Shown here piece by piece: positions 20,694-32,529 of a stretch of 64,000 bases of DNA (positions within the stretch are counted from its first letter, which is position 1; every line of letters begins with the position of its first letter). Below the pieces are notes generated by a model, which saw only the letters and a list, made by a program, of their open reading frames with translations, did not search any database and was not told where the DNA came from. The translations under genes and the position numbers were made by a program. Origin of the DNA: Anticarsia gemmatalis (Eukaryota > Arthropoda > Insecta > Lepidoptera > Erebidae); contig NC_134775.1 in assembly GCF_050436995.1 (NCBI RefSeq), positions 4,441,124 through 4,505,123 of the forward strand. Direction: 5' to 3'.

Positions 20694-22345
20694 CGGTACT
20701 AAAACTTTAACATTAGACTTAGGGTTACGTCGAGCATTACGTTGGACTTTTGTAGTAGCCGACGTGCGCCAACCTATATTAGGCGCAGATTTTTTGACAC
20801 ATTTTAGGTTACTTGTAGATTTAAGTGCGCATAGGATTATTGATGAAATTACAAATTTTAAGGTTATAGCGTCAATTGTAAGTTGCAACGAAACGTCAAT
20901 AAAAACAATTGATATTAGTAGTCCTTACCACAACATACTAGCTGAGTTCCCAGATATAACTAAGCCTATTTCTTTTAAAGAACCGCCTAAACATGATGTG
21001 TACCACTATATAGAGACCAGCGGCCCACCGGTGCATGCTCGAGCCAGACCGCTGCCGCCGCATCGCTACATAAAGGTAAGGGAAGAATTTAAAATCATGC
21101 AAGAACTGGGGATTTGTAGACCGTCGAAAAGTGCGTGGGCAAGTCCTCTGCATATAGTAGTTAAAAAGAACGGTCAGTTACGGCCGTGCGGTGATTATAG
21201 GGCACTTAATGCGATAACTAAGGCAGACCGTTACCCTATACCAAGGCTATATGATTTTACTTATTTGTTGGCGGGCAAAACTATATTTTCGCGTATTGAC
21301 GTCTGTAGAGCATATCATTTTATATCTGTGAATCCTAGCGATGTGGAAAAAACCGCCATAACGACACCTTTCGGTTTGTTTGAGTTCCCGCGCATGACGT
21401 TCGGTTTGAGAAACGCCGCGCAAACTTTTCAGCGGTTCATGCATCACACGGTTCTTGCTGGTTTGGACTTTATTTACTGCTACATAGACGATATTCTAAT
21501 TTTTAGTGAGCAAAAGGATCATGAGAAATGCTTACAAGAGGTATTTAGCCGTTTAAATAAGTTCGGCATTACTATTAATTTAGATAAATGCATTTTTGGC
21601 GAATCTAAAATCGAATTTTTAGGATTTGAAGTTTCCGCACAGGGTATTCGACCACTCCAAGAAAAAGTTGACGCGATCGCGAATTTCCCCAAGCCCGAAA
21701 CTTTAGACCAATTAAGGCCTTTTTTGGGCATGGTCAATTTTTATAGATTACACTTACCGCATGCCGTTGAATACCAAGATCATTTAAATCAATATTTACA
21801 GCATTCTAAAAGAAAAGATGAAACAAAAATAGAATGGACGGAAAAATCTAATGAAGCTTTCTCACGGTGCAAAAGTAGCTTGCAAAGCGCAGCGACGTTA
21901 TCGTATCCGAAACACGATACTCCGCTAGCGCTCATGAGTGACGCATCGAACACCTGTGTGGGAGCCGTATTACAACAGTGTATAGAGAACAAATGGGTTC
22001 CTCTTGGATATTTTTCGAAGAAAATGTCTCCATCGCAAACCAAATATAGTGCGTACGATCGAGAGCTTCTCGCAATGTATTTAGCTATTAAATATTTCAG
22101 GAACATGGTAGAAGGTCGACATTTAATTATCTTTACGGACCATAAACCTTTAACTTTCATGTTTAGAAAGTCGAGTTCCGATAACGAGTTACCGCGTCGT
22201 GTGAGGCAAATAATGTATATAAGCGAGTACTCCACAGACATATGTTATATTATAGGAGATAAGAACGTGGTAGCGGACGCTCTTTCACGATTAGAAACAA
22301 TAACATGTCCCACAGCGTTAGATTACAAAGCGATCGCGCGTTCAC
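20694..22345 (+). pseudogene. G2 reverse transcriptase and RNase H
   Basis: The frame is open through the RT and RNase H: HVDV-like substrate region, CGDYRALNAITKADRYPIPR, SRIDVCRAYHFISV, FEFPRMTFGLRNAAQTFQRF, catalytic YIDDILIFS at 21481, FLGFEVSAQGI; then RNase H LMSDASNTCVGAVLQ, YDRELLAMYL, IIFTDHKPL and NVVADALSRLE. All expected acidic residues are present. The frame ends where the hAT element cuts in at 22354. It was intact up to that insertion. Confidence 0.9.
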
Positions 22346-22365
22346 AAGCTAACTAGTGATGGGAC

Positions 22366-22505
22366 TCGAATCACGATTGATTCGGATGATTCGAATCAAC
22401 GTAATTCTAGCTCGATTCGAATAACATTTTGTTTTGATTCGAATCATGACCCGATTCGAATCAACACCCTGATTCGAATTATTTTCTTTGATTCGAATCT
22501 GTCAT
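22366..22505. repeat. hAT left subterminal palindrome cluster
   Basis: GATTCGAATC or one-mismatch versions recur about seven times in 140 bp. A matching cluster is at 26372-26480. Subterminal repeats of this kind bind transposase in hAT elements; here the unit is itself a 10-bp palindrome. Confidence 0.75.
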
Positions 22506-22927
22506 AGACGTTAAGTCTACTTAAGCGGTTGAGTAAATAGAATTCGTTCATTTTTTTTACTTGTAACTTTAATGTTTTCTTACGTTAAAAGTTTATATAG
22601 TTTCTAAATAATCTTATTGACATTTGTAGGCAACCTAAATTAGTTTTTTTTGTTTTTAAAAGAGTGTTTATCTAATTTTTGTGGACTTTGAAGGGTGTGT
22701 TTGGAAGAGGATTGCAGTGACTTAACAGGACTTAGGTTTTGTGATTTTAAACATAATTAACGATTGTTTTTGTTGGTGAGAGACATTATTATTTAGTTAT
22801 ATACAGACAGATGCAAAAATAAAGTGCAACGGCATTTGGACCAACTTGTTGTGAACTTTTAATTTTTGTTGTATTGGAAGTTTGAGTTCGTTTTTTCTAC
22901 TCCTTGTTGAATTAAAATTTAAAAATA

Positions 22928-24786
22928 ATGGCGCCGACGAAAAAAAGTGGTGTCTGGGATTTTTTCACTAAAAATGAAGAAAAAACTACGTGTAATATGT
23001 GTAAAACAGCATATTCAAAAATAAATAATACGACTAATCTGCTCAACCATTTAAAAAGAAAACACCCAGTGCAATACAACGAAAAAATCAATTTATCTGA
23101 GCCAGAGCCACAGCCATCAACCAGCACAGAACCTGATGAAATACCCAGAAAAAAACAGACAACATTGCTCCAATTAACCTCAAAAGTAAAATTATCAAGT
23201 GCCGAAAAACGAAAGATGGACAAAGCATTGCTGAATCTCGTTGTATGGGACTATCAACCACTAAGCATCGTTGAACAAAAAGGTTTTGTAGAATTTACAA
23301 AAGCGCTAAATTCTAATTACGAACTTCCGTCGCGTAAAACCCTGTCCATAAACATGCTTCAGGATCATTATAAAATATGTCGCGCAGCAGCCCAAGAAAA
23401 GCTAAAAGATATAGATAATATTGCGTGTACAACTGACCTGTGGTCTAGTGACAGCACCGCAGTTACGTTACCATAACTGCCCATTTTATCGCAGACAGCA
23501 GATCGCAGGCCATCACAATTAGCACAAAAGAAGCTGATTTTGACCACAGCGCCTTGGCCATATCGGCGTCAATTAGAGAATCGCTTGATGAGTGGGAAAT
23601 ATTTGACAAAGTTGTGGCGATTGTCACTGATAATGCCGCTAATATGAAAAAGGCTGTAAATGAGCATTTAAATAAAAGAAACCAGTTTTGTGTGGCACAT
23701 ACCCTCAATTTGGCGATTGGTGACTGTATGAAGGATGACGGTGGTGCTGATGATAACCCAGAATCTGTAAACGCACCTAAACTTCAGGAATTGCTCAGTA
23801 AATGTCGTACTATTGTATCACACTTTAAACACAGTGATAAATCCTCATACAAGCTCCGTGAAATGCAAAAACAGATGGAGTTACCAGAGCTAAAAGTGAT
23901 ACAGGATATTGCAACTCGATGGAACTCGCAATACTATATGCTGTCTAGACTTCTCGAACTTAAAGTTCCATTAAGTGCAACTTTAGTTGCTATATCAAAT
24001 CCTCCTGATAACCTTACCAACGAAGAATGGATTGCTGTTGAGGATGTCGCCAAAATACTTAAACCAGCTGAGCAAGCGACTGGAATAGTTTCAGGAGAGA
24101 AATACCCAACGCTTTCATCAACCATACCTCTAATCAAGTCGTTGAAAGATGCAATTAGACGCAAAACCCCAGTATCTGAAGCAGGAAAGAAGCTACAAAG
24201 AGTTTTGCTTTCTGTACTTGAAAAGCGTTTAGGGGTTCTTGATTTAAACAAGACTGCCTGCAAAAGTACTTTGTTGGATCCTCGTTTTAAGAAAGAAGGG
24301 TTTTGTTCGAACGTTGTTGCTGAAAGAGCATATCAGTGGTGTTTAACGGAATTAACCAGCAGTATTTCAGAATCCAGAAGATCCGTTACTGAAGACGTAT
24401 TGGCAGCTGAAATTCTGCCAGGAACCTCGAATGCTACAGAGTCGCGGGATTTAGACGATGATCTCTGGTCCAGTTTTGATGAGAGGATGAGAAATGTAAC
24501 CGACAGCGCTCCAATTACTAATGCCGCGATTTCATTAAAACAATACGTTGAGAGTGATTATTTAGACAGGAAGGGTAATCCGTTGACGTATTGGGAAAAT
24601 CGAAAAAACACCTATCCCGAATTGTATAAAATGGCTATCAAATATTTATGCATCCCTGCCACTTCAGTTCCAGCTGAAAGAGTGTTTTCCAAAGCGGGCC
24701 TTTTGTGCAATCAGAGACGCAATAGGCTGGACCCAAAAAAAGTTGACCAAATTTTGTTTTTAGACAGTTTTACTAATAATACTTAA
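22928..24786 (+). pseudogene. hAT transposase (BED zinc finger, RNase H-like core, dimerisation region)
   Basis: The start is ATG 22928. Residues 1-60 form a BED finger (VWDFFTKN, CNMCKTAYS, HLKRKHP). TDLWSS and IVTDNAANM are the first two catalytic Asp regions. The C-terminus has LTYWENRKNTYP and YLCIPATSVPAERVFSKAG, the hAT dimerisation block. A frameshift with a small deletion near 23460-23473 separates the first 183 codons from the rest (ITAHFIADSRSQ onward). It is otherwise open to the stop at 24784-24786, so decay is mild. Confidence 0.88.
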
Positions 24787-25144
24787 ATAATGTTTTTTTA
24801 GTTATTTACCTTCTTGTCCAAGTGCCATTTCTTTTTTGAACTGTTTTTTAGTTTTATTACTTAAGAATTAAGTATTTTTATTTAATTTTTTTATAATTGT
24901 TGTCTTCTATTGGTTACTTACTGAAACCGAGGGTTTTTTATTGCACACTCACACTACTCATTTAAAACGTGAAGTAATTACATTCTTGTTTCATTAAAAT
25001 ACTTTTTCTTATGGATATAAATTAAAACTTAATTAAAAACTACCTGTGTTGTTTATATTTTTGCCTTATATTTATAGTTCGTTATTAGCTGTGTATCCTC
25101 CCTCCGGTCTAGATCGAACATAGAATCGACAAATCGATTCGATA

Positions 25145-26362
25145 CATATCGGGTGATATATTTATTTAACCATTTATGTACACACAATTCTTAATAGTAA
25201 ACGGTAATAAAACTATTTAGTACATAGGTACTGCTTATTTCTAAAGAAATTTCTTCCAGCAGACCTGCGAAAGGAGAAAAGCGTTAAGAAACGGTAGACA
25301 CAGTGTGTAGGGAGAGGAAACATGAAGGTGCCAATTAAGTTGGCACAGAATAAAAGTAAACTAATAAACTATATATACAAAGAAATAAACTAATATTAGA
25401 ATAACTAAAATACTGTAACTAATATAATTATACTTAATGAATTAAGCAGAAAGATAGTGTTCTTTAACACGTCTTTTAAATAAAGATATAGACTGCGAGT
25501 TTCGGATGTTATGCGGAAGCGAGTTCCACAGTCTTACTGCATGAACGGTAAAGGAAAAGGAATAAAAGTCGGTTTTATGGGGTTGGAATTTGAGGAGAGT
25601 TCTAAGGTGGGACCTACAAGGAGCATCAAAGGGGCGTGCATAGGAAAAACGCTCTCGCAGGTAGGAGGGGTAAGAGGGATTATGGAGGATATTAAATAGG
25701 AGACATAATATTCGAGTGTTTCTGCGAAGACGGATGGGGAGCCACTTGAGATCCTTGCGAAACTGAGAAACGTGATCAAACTTACGTAGACCAAAGACAA
25801 AACGAATACACAAATTTTGCAAGCGCTCAAGTTTATTCAAAAGCTCCTCGGTGGCATCCAGATAGCAGGCATCAGCATAATCGATAATAGGCTGAATGAG
25901 AGATTGGGCAAGGGAGATTTTCGTTTTCAAGGGCAATAGAGTCTGGAGGCTTTTAAGCGAGTGAAAGGAAAAGTAAACCTAACGACTAACTTCATTGACA
26001 TGAGGTCGCCATGAGAGATTGGAGTCAATCAATACACCTAAGTTTTTAGAAGTATCTGAGTAGGCGATAGGTACACCATCAAGGCATAACGGCGACAGAG
26101 ATGACATATCGAGGGCATTGCGAACATACCGGCTGCCTATGATCATGGCCTGGGATTTTGATGGATTTATAAGTAGGCCATAAGACCTAGTCCAAGAACT
26201 GATAGAATCCAGGTCACGATTCATAGCAGCAATGGCAGAGTCAGCATCGTTTATAGGAAAATGCCGGTACAGCTGCAAGTCGTCTGCATACAGGTGAAAA
26301 TTGGAAGATATAACTCTGGTAACTGAGTTTATGAAAATGGAAAATAGGAGAGGAGACAGAAT
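25145..26362 (-). pseudogene. Jockey-like LINE, RT C-terminal part, inserted in the hAT element
   Basis: On the minus strand it enters within the RT domain; the catalytic YADD is the complement of 26279-26290 (YADDLQLYRHFP). The next frame gives KSQAMIIGSRY and LGVLIDSNLSWRPHVNEV, and after a break near 25940 a 164-aa frame gives IQPIIDYADACYLD, RLQNLCIRFVFGLRK and VRLWNSLPHNIRNSQS. The 5' part is truncated. The 3' end near 25145 ends in AAATAAATATAT. Confidence 0.8.
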
Positions 26363-26371
26363 ATATCATTA

Positions 26372-26480
26372 TTTTGATTCGAATCATCATTTTGATTCGA
26401 ATCATCGTGTTGATTCGAATTAAGATTCGAATCGAACCAGGATGATTCGAATTGATTCGAATCCGTATTTTCGATTCGAG
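26372..26480. repeat. hAT right subterminal palindrome cluster
   Basis: Several GATTCGAATC-type palindromes lie just inside the right TIR, mirroring the left end. Confidence 0.75.
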
Positions 26481-26499
26481 TCCCGTCACTAAAGCTAAC

Positions 26500-27808
26500 G
26501 ATGAACACCTGGCTAAAATGCGCACTCAGTGTTATAACAATAATTATAAGTTTATATTTTAAGATATAGTGACACCTGGATGTGACACAGCAGTAACGTG
26601 TGAAACTTCAGGTAGCAAGATACGGCCTTACATACCGCAACAATTTAGGCGACAAACTTTTGAGTCAGTCCACAATCTTAGTCACCCAGGGATTCGTACC
26701 TCGCGAAAATTAGTTAAGGAAAGATTTTTCTGGGACGGTATGAATAGAGATGTGGGCAAGTGGGCGAAAGAATGCGTTAGATGCCAACGTGCGAAGGTTA
26801 CAAGGCATAATAAATCGGAATTAGGTACATTTCCATTAGCAGAGCGATTTTCTCATATTCATGTCGATATCGTAGGACCGTTACCCACTTCGATACAGGA
26901 TTATAAGTATTTAGTAACAATAATTGATCGCCAGACCGGATGGCCCGAGGTTTTCCCGACCAAGGATATAACAGCGGATACGGTTGTTAAAGTAATAGTT
27001 GACGGTTGGATAGCACGTTTTGGCTGCCCCGATAGGCTGACGAGCGATCAGGGCAGACAATTCGAAAGTTCTATTTTTAACGAGCTTATGAAGTACAAAC
27101 AAAAAGCGTACAACAGCGTATCATCCTCATTCGAACGGCATGGTGGAAAGGTGGCATCGCAGTCTTAAAGCCGCCCTAAGAGCAAGGTTCGATTCCAGTT
27201 CTTGGGTAGAGGAACTTCCCATAGTATTGTTGGGGCTACGTGCAGCGGCGCGAGCCGACACAGGCGTCAGTGCCGCAGAATTAACATACGGCACTACATT
27301 ACGTTTACCTGGAGATTTCTATGGCGATTCCAGTTATAAAATTGTAGATCATTGTCAATATGTTCAAAGGTTACGCGCTATTATAAACGAACTGAAACCT
27401 AAACCGATAGCTCATAAGGACGCGCGCACACTGTTCGTACACGCGGATTTAAATAAGTGCACACATGTATTCGTTCGCAATGATAGTGTCAGGAAACCTT
27501 TACAACCCCCATATGATGGTCCTTTCAAAGTTTTAATGAGGAAAGAAAAGTCATTTTTAGTAGATTTACCAGGTCGGACATCCTATATATCAATTGATAG
27601 GCTCAAACCTGCGTATTATTCTGAGGATTTAGTTTGTAATGACACCGATAATAATAGTAAGATATTAGTCGATAAGGAATTAGTTGTAAGTTCGGAGCCA
27701 AGCATAGCGAGAAGCGGAAATCGCGCTTCACCCGTTATTGTACCCGCTCCCGTATATACGTCGCGCAGCGGCCGGGTCAGCAAAAAACCAGTGCGCTTCA
27801 ATTTATAG
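26500..27808 (+). pseudogene. G2 integrase
   Basis: The frame resumes after the hAT duplication. The N-terminal H-H-C-C finger is seen (HNLSHPGIR...CVRCQRAK), then the core D,D,E: HVDIVGPLPT, LTSDQGRQFES and NGMVERWHRSLK. A frameshift near 27095 separates the second Asp from the Glu, and a stop lies before 26569. The C-terminal part (KPLQPPYDGPFKVL, SIDRLKPAYY) is a GPF/Y module. It ends SKKPVRFNL at 27808. Confidence 0.88.
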
Positions 27809-27890
27809 GTAAGTAATAGCATAAGTATTATAACCACACATCGGTTTAGGCGCATATTTATAATTTGAGTACTCTGTAAAGTTGATCGAA

Positions 27891-28166
27891 ATGGGCAACT
27901 CAGTGGTCAAGGACGATGTTGTGGTGGCTAATGTAAAGTCAAGTGGCGACGTTAGCAGCACACCGAGTATAACTGAGGTCGGTTGGAGCGTCATACTGAT
28001 TGTAATGGGTGCGATGGTAATATATTTGGTTCTCCGGCGTTGCCTGACTGGGTGCGACAAGTGGTTTACCAAGAAGATACAGTCGCTGCAGGCAGGGGCG
28101 TATGATGCAGTCAGGAAGAGTTTCAGGCGCAACCAGGCCCAAGGCGAACCAAGTGCGACAGCATAG
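27891..28166 (+). CDS. G2 ORF3: small single-pass membrane protein, function unknown
   Basis: A separate 91-aa frame lies 82 bp after pol and 71 bp before the 3' LTR. I chose ATG 27891, which gives MGNSVVKDD; Gly at position 2 could allow myristoylation, though the usual Ser/Thr at position 6 is absent. Residues about 33-54 (VGWSVILIVMGAMVIYLVLR) are hydrophobic enough for one membrane span; the C-terminal third is basic (RKSFRRNQ). It has no signal peptide and is far too short for a typical envelope protein. It is intact although gag and integrase are broken. I do not recognise a family. Confidence 0.5.
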   Translation: MGNSVVKDDVVVANVKSSGDVSSTPSITEVGWSVILIVMGAMVIYLVLRRCLTGCDKWFTKKIQSLQAGAYDAVRKSFRRNQAQGEPSATA

Positions 28167-28221
28167 TTTAGTTTTTTTTACCTAACATTTTTAATATTAT
28201 ATAAAGTTTTTTATTTTTCAT

Positions 28222-28237
28222 TAAAGGGGGGGGATGG
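28222..28237 (+). promoter_or_regulatory. G2 polypurine tract
   Basis: AAAGGGGGGGGATGG abuts the 3' LTR (start 28238), the position from which plus-strand DNA synthesis is primed. Confidence 0.8.
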
Positions 28238-28414
28238 TGTAACGGCACGTATGCTAATTGTGTATCATTACAGCGTATGCTAAGTGTGTCACAGTACAAT
28301 TGTATCTAATAATAACTTTTAGTTTTAGAGCTTTACTGTGTGGCCAAACGAATAGACGTGTATACCGTAACCAGTGTTTGATTGCTCTCACCCGATATAA
28401 CCCTAGTGTCTACA
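28238..28414 (+). repeat. G2 3' LTR
   Basis: TGTAACGGCACG to GTGTCTACA. No difference from the 5' LTR is visible in 177 bp. It is followed by the target copy AACT (28415-28418). Confidence 0.9.
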
Positions 28415-29700
28415 AACTTAATATACTGCATCAGAATATAAACGGTATGTAGGTAAATCAGCGATATTAGACATACATCTAAATGAATTATTAGAGAATG
28501 ATAAACCTATTGATGTACTGTGTATCACCGAACACAATATGATAATGGGTGATATGAATGTACTCAATATGCGAAACATCACTTTAGCATCTTCTTTTTA
28601 TAGGGATAGTAGAAATGGAGGTTCATGCATTATTGTGCATAATAATCATAAATATAAGCCAATAGTTGATATCAAAGACTTCAGTAAACAAAATATAATA
28701 GAATGGAGCGCAATAGAATTAATAGAACACGTAGGGACTCTGTAAGTATATAAGAAATGATGTATTGACAGTTTTGTGTGTGAGCGTGAAGTATCTTAGC
28801 GTCACCGGCAGTTACTGCGCGCTGCCCGGTTAGTACGGTAGTGGATAGACTTGGGGCAATTTCTATTAATAAATATTTCAGTACAAGTCTATCTATCGTT
28901 TTCAATCTCGACGCGAGTGACTCCCAATGACACAATAATACACTACACACGCAGAGACACAGAACATCCCCTAAAAACATAATATTTATTATAGTCATAT
29001 GTATATACAGATCTCCAAAAAATGATACAGAGGTTATAAATAAAATCTTTAATAATTTAAATAACTTACTACAAAGATATTGCCTTAAAAAGAAAAAAGT
29101 TATTATTTGTGGAGATTTCAACATCGACAGACTTAAGAAAACAAAACTCAGTATTCAGTTTGAAGAAACAATCACTTGTTATAATCTTAAATTTTCTACA
29201 AAACAGCCCACTCGATTGGCTAGTGGTACTTGTTTAGACAATATCATTCACAACTTACGAGGATGTCAGTTTGAGATATTGGAGCTAGCTTTGTCAGATC
29301 ACACAGTACAAATATTAACGTGTCCAGTAAGAGAATACTGCAGTTTACCTTACTGGTATGTGACCAAACGTGACTATAGCATAGATAATATATGACAAAA
29401 TTTAAGCAATGTTTGACTAGTCTTAGTTTTAAGGATGTATATGACGCTGATGACCCTAATACTGCATATATATAATAATTTTATTGACATGTTTAATTTT
29501 TTTTATCATTTATGTTTCCCTGAACTTAAAATTAGAACTACAAGAAATATTAAGCCTAGATGGATGACTAGAGGAATTAAAGCTTGTTCGCGACGTAAAA
29601 GGGTTTTGCTATATAAACACAGAAAGGACTCGAACAGACACAATAAAGAAATATTTAAAATGTATAAAACATTTAAAATATATAATGACTAAATAAAATA
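28415..29700 (+). pseudogene. CR1-like LINE, endonuclease domain and linker
   Basis: LNILHQNINGM opens the APE endonuclease; PIDVLCITEHN is the next motif and VIICGDFNIDR and LALSDHTVQ follow after a solo LTR (28730-28961). Stops and shifts occur at about 28447, 29394 and 29690. The linker includes KPRWMTRGIKACSRRKRVLL, typical of the EN-RT junction. Confidence 0.8.
28730..28961. mobile_element. Probable solo LTR inside the CR1-like LINE
   Basis: The 5-bp duplication GAACA is at 28725-28729 and 28962-28966. Removing the insert joins the LINE frame (ELIEH to PLKNIIFI). The insert ends in CA but starts CGTAGGG instead of TG, read as a mutated TG. A TATATAA-like box (about 28745) and AATAAA (about 28868) fit an LTR. 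No coding capacity. Confidence 0.55.
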
Positions 29701-31515
29701 ATAAAACTAACAAAGAAGGCACAAAACGATTACACTATAAAAACTGCTAAAAAGAAATCTAAAGCTACATGGAATATTATTAAACAGTGTAAAACAAATT
29801 CTGTTAAAGAGGAAGTTACGTGCATTAAATTAAATAATGATGAAGTCATTACTGAACCCCAAAAAATTGCACAAGCATTTAATGACTTTTTCTTAAATAA
29901 ATTAACATTACATGATCATTTATCCAAAAACTATAACGATACTTTAATATGGAAAAAAGAGAATTCCATGTTTATGAGCCCTTCAACTCCTCAGGACATG
30001 TATAGAATTATCATGGGATTAAAAAACACTCCTAGTACGGGTTACGATGGAATATGCACAAACGTTGTTAAATTTGTCTCTATAAACATAGCAAGCGTAT
30101 TAAGTCACATTATGAACTTATGCATAAGTTGTGGGGTTTTCCCTGATAAATTAAAGACTACAATTATTATACCAATTTTCAAAAAAGGAGATAAAGAAAA
30201 AATGCAGTGTTATAGACCAGTAGCCCTAATTCCTATATTTTCAAAAGTACTAGAAAAGTTCATACATCATTGTTTATATGAGTACTTAGATAGATATGAA
30301 TTACTAAGCGACGAACAGGTAGGTTTTAGAAAAAATAAATGTATATTGCGATTTATAATTTTGTAACAGTCGTCATGCGAAACCTAGACAATAAGATACC
30401 AGTAGATGCACTATATATGGACCTGACAAAGGCATTTAAATATGTGGATCATCGTATACTAATAAATAAGTTGTTTACTTACGGAGTACGAGGCAATGTT
30501 CTAGATTTAATAAAATCATACTTAAGCGAACAACTAAATCAAATTTTTAGAATCTCTCCTAAATATAAAATAGAGGCTAAATATTGTTCGGATGTAAGAC
30601 AGGTAGAATACGGTGTACCACAAAGAAGCGTTTTAGGACCTCTTTTGTTCATGTTCATAATATATACATATAAACGATTTTCCCAGATCAATTGATTACC
30701 CGATGGTTTTATTCGCAGATGACAGTACAGTATTTCTTTCTGGACATAAAATAGAAGATAACATAAATAATAACATAAGTAAAAAAAACAATTGGTTGAC
30801 ATCAAATAATCTTTTAATTAACCTTGACAAGACGAACATTATGCCATTTAAAAATAATTTGTATCAATCGAGTGAAATTGACATTGAATACTTAGATAAG
30901 AAAAATATTGACATTCACAACTTTAAATTCTTAGGGCTAAATATAGACTCTGAATTAAATTGGAAAATGCATATTGACGTAATATGTAACAAATTAAATA
31001 GTTTTTCATACGCACTTTACATGATGTTTAAAGTTGTAAATAAAGATGCAGTGTTAACAGTCCATCACGCCCATGTAACGTCAATATTACGTTATGGAAT
31101 TATGTTCTGGGGTAATTCCACAGATAGGGAAAGGGCATTTAAAGCACAAAAAAGATGCCTAAGGTCGGTGTGTAATCTACAACAAACAGACACTTGCAAA
31201 CCTCATTTTATAAAATTAAAAATATTGACTCTTATATGTCTGTATATATATGAATTTGTTAATTTTATAAAGTCCAACATAAATCGCTTCACAACTTATA
31301 ACAGTATCCGAAACAAACACAAAATATGTATACCTAAACATAAAACTGCACTCTGTGATAAAAGCATTATTTGTATGGGTCCACGTCTATATAATAAGTT
31401 GCCTAAACATGTAGTAGAAACAGATTCTATAAATGCATTCAAAGAGAAAGTATTAAATTTACTTCTGTCAAAGGCATACTACACATTAGAGGAGTACTTT
31501 AAGGATGACATGTAG
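29701..31515 (+). pseudogene. CR1-like LINE, reverse transcriptase and C-terminus
   Basis: RT motifs in order: LKNTPSTGYDGI, KGDKEKMQCYRPVALIPIFS, LSDEQVGFRKNK, DLTKAFKYVDHRILINKLF, VPQRSVLGPLLFMF, catalytic LFADDSTVFLS and FLGLNIDSELNWKMH. The C-terminus has CMGPRLYNKLPKHVVE and AYYTLEEYF. Frameshifts near 30345 and 30697 split it into three frames. It is the longest relative of the copy at 14736-16610. Confidence 0.88.
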
Positions 31516-31855
31516 ACAGTGTGACAGGTAAATTATATTTTGACTAGACATATTATTTTTGATTGGACATACTATTTTGATTGGACATTTTATTTTATTT
31601 TATATTATTCTTATAATGTGTATTTGTTAATGTTTTGATTATTTTTATTAAATATGTGATTAATGTTTTTCTAAATTGACATAAAATGTATTTAAATGTA
31701 TAATGTTATTACTAAAAATGTTTAACAATATCAATACAATAAGTTCTTTGATAAAAATTTGCATACCATCTGGTGGAATTTAGATAAGTGTTATGTGATA
31801 TTTCTGTGACATCTCTGTAACCTAAATTCGCAAATAAACGTTGATTTGATTTGAT
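31516..31855 (+). other. 3' UTR and tail of the CR1-like LINE
   Basis: Noncoding AT-rich sequence ends in CAAATAAACG and a short ATTTG run (about 31840-31855). The following 200 bp to the next HelA show nothing assignable. Confidence 0.6.
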
Positions 31856-32067
31856 TTTGTTCCAATTAATGTTTTTTGTTATACACTTGTTTTAGCTATA
31901 CTGTGTGTCTATTAATTTTCACTACACTATCACTTGTTAATTTTGAAACTGGCTTTACGTAATTTTTACTGAAGATTTAGATTTGCCTACATTATATGTT
32001 AATTATTGTTCTTAGATACTTGAATTTATTACACTGGAATGAATGAAAACACACTAGTTATACTTTA

Positions 32068-32319
32068 CTAGCTGACCCGCGCAACTTCGCTTGCGTCACA
32101 TAAGAGAATCATAATTATCCCCGTTTTTGTAACATTTTCCTCTAGTACTCTGCTCCTATTGGTCGTAGCGTGATGATATATAGCATATAGCCTTCCTCGA
32201 TAAATGGGATATCTAACAGTGAAATATTTTTTCAAATCGGACCAGTAGTTCCTGAGATTAGCGCGTTCAAACAAACAAACAAACAAACAAACTCTTCAGC
32301 TTTATAATATTAGTATAGA
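32068..32319 (-). mobile_element. HelA copy 4
   Basis: CTAG at 32068-32071 after A32067; the TC end is the complement of 32318-32319, before T32320. TAGTATAGAT is directly repeated, so the end could also be 32329. Confidence 0.85.
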
Positions 32320-32529
32320 TTAGTATAGATTTGAATATTTTATACGGAGCTCAAGTTAACATGGCAACTAACGCCACCTATATTTTTGACATGATTCTGG
32401 TGCTTATGGCGTTAATTTAAATATTTTTTTTACATATTTCGGTATTATTTCATTATTACTACACAATGCAACACACAAATACCTCATATTACTGTTTTTT
32501 TCTCAAAATATAGCGTTGGATCAAAACAA

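Larger units (their letters stand above)
22354..26491 (+). mobile_element. hAT transposon inserted in G2
   Basis: The 8-bp duplication AAGCTAAC is at 22346-22353 and 26492-26499. TIRs are TAGTGATGGGACTCGAATC (left) and complement TAGTGACGGGACTCGAATC (right). It encodes a BED-finger hAT transposase (frameshifted) and contains a LINE fragment at about 25145-26362. Total length is 4138 bp. Confidence 0.92.
19008..28414 (+). mobile_element. G2: CsRn1-type Ty3/gypsy LTR retrotransposon
   Basis: Two 177-bp LTRs (19008-19184, 28238-28414) look identical base by base. The target duplication AACT is at 19004-19007 and 28415-28418. Gag, protease, RT, RNase H and integrase follow in Ty3/gypsy order. 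The interior holds a SINE (20348-20680) and a hAT element (22354-26491). Subtracting these leaves about 4.9 kb, normal for the group. A primer site resembling tRNA-Trp and a gag knuckle of C-H-C-C type place it near CsRn1. It is broken by frameshifts, a stop and insertions. Confidence 0.9.
18862..31855 (+). mobile_element. CR1-like LINE containing the G2 gypsy element
   Basis: LINE sequence on the left (18862-19007, ending in a frame KKKQ) continues at 28415 (LNILHQNINGM), so G2 interrupts it at AACT. The right part runs through EN and RT to a 3' tail of ATTTG units at about 31840-31855 shared with the LINE at 14736-16610. The true 5' end is not resolved. Confidence 0.75.

Noticed and set aside
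27891..28166. Envelope gene of G2
   Set aside because: Too short, no signal peptide, no cleavage site or paired hydrophobic segments; described only as a small membrane protein.
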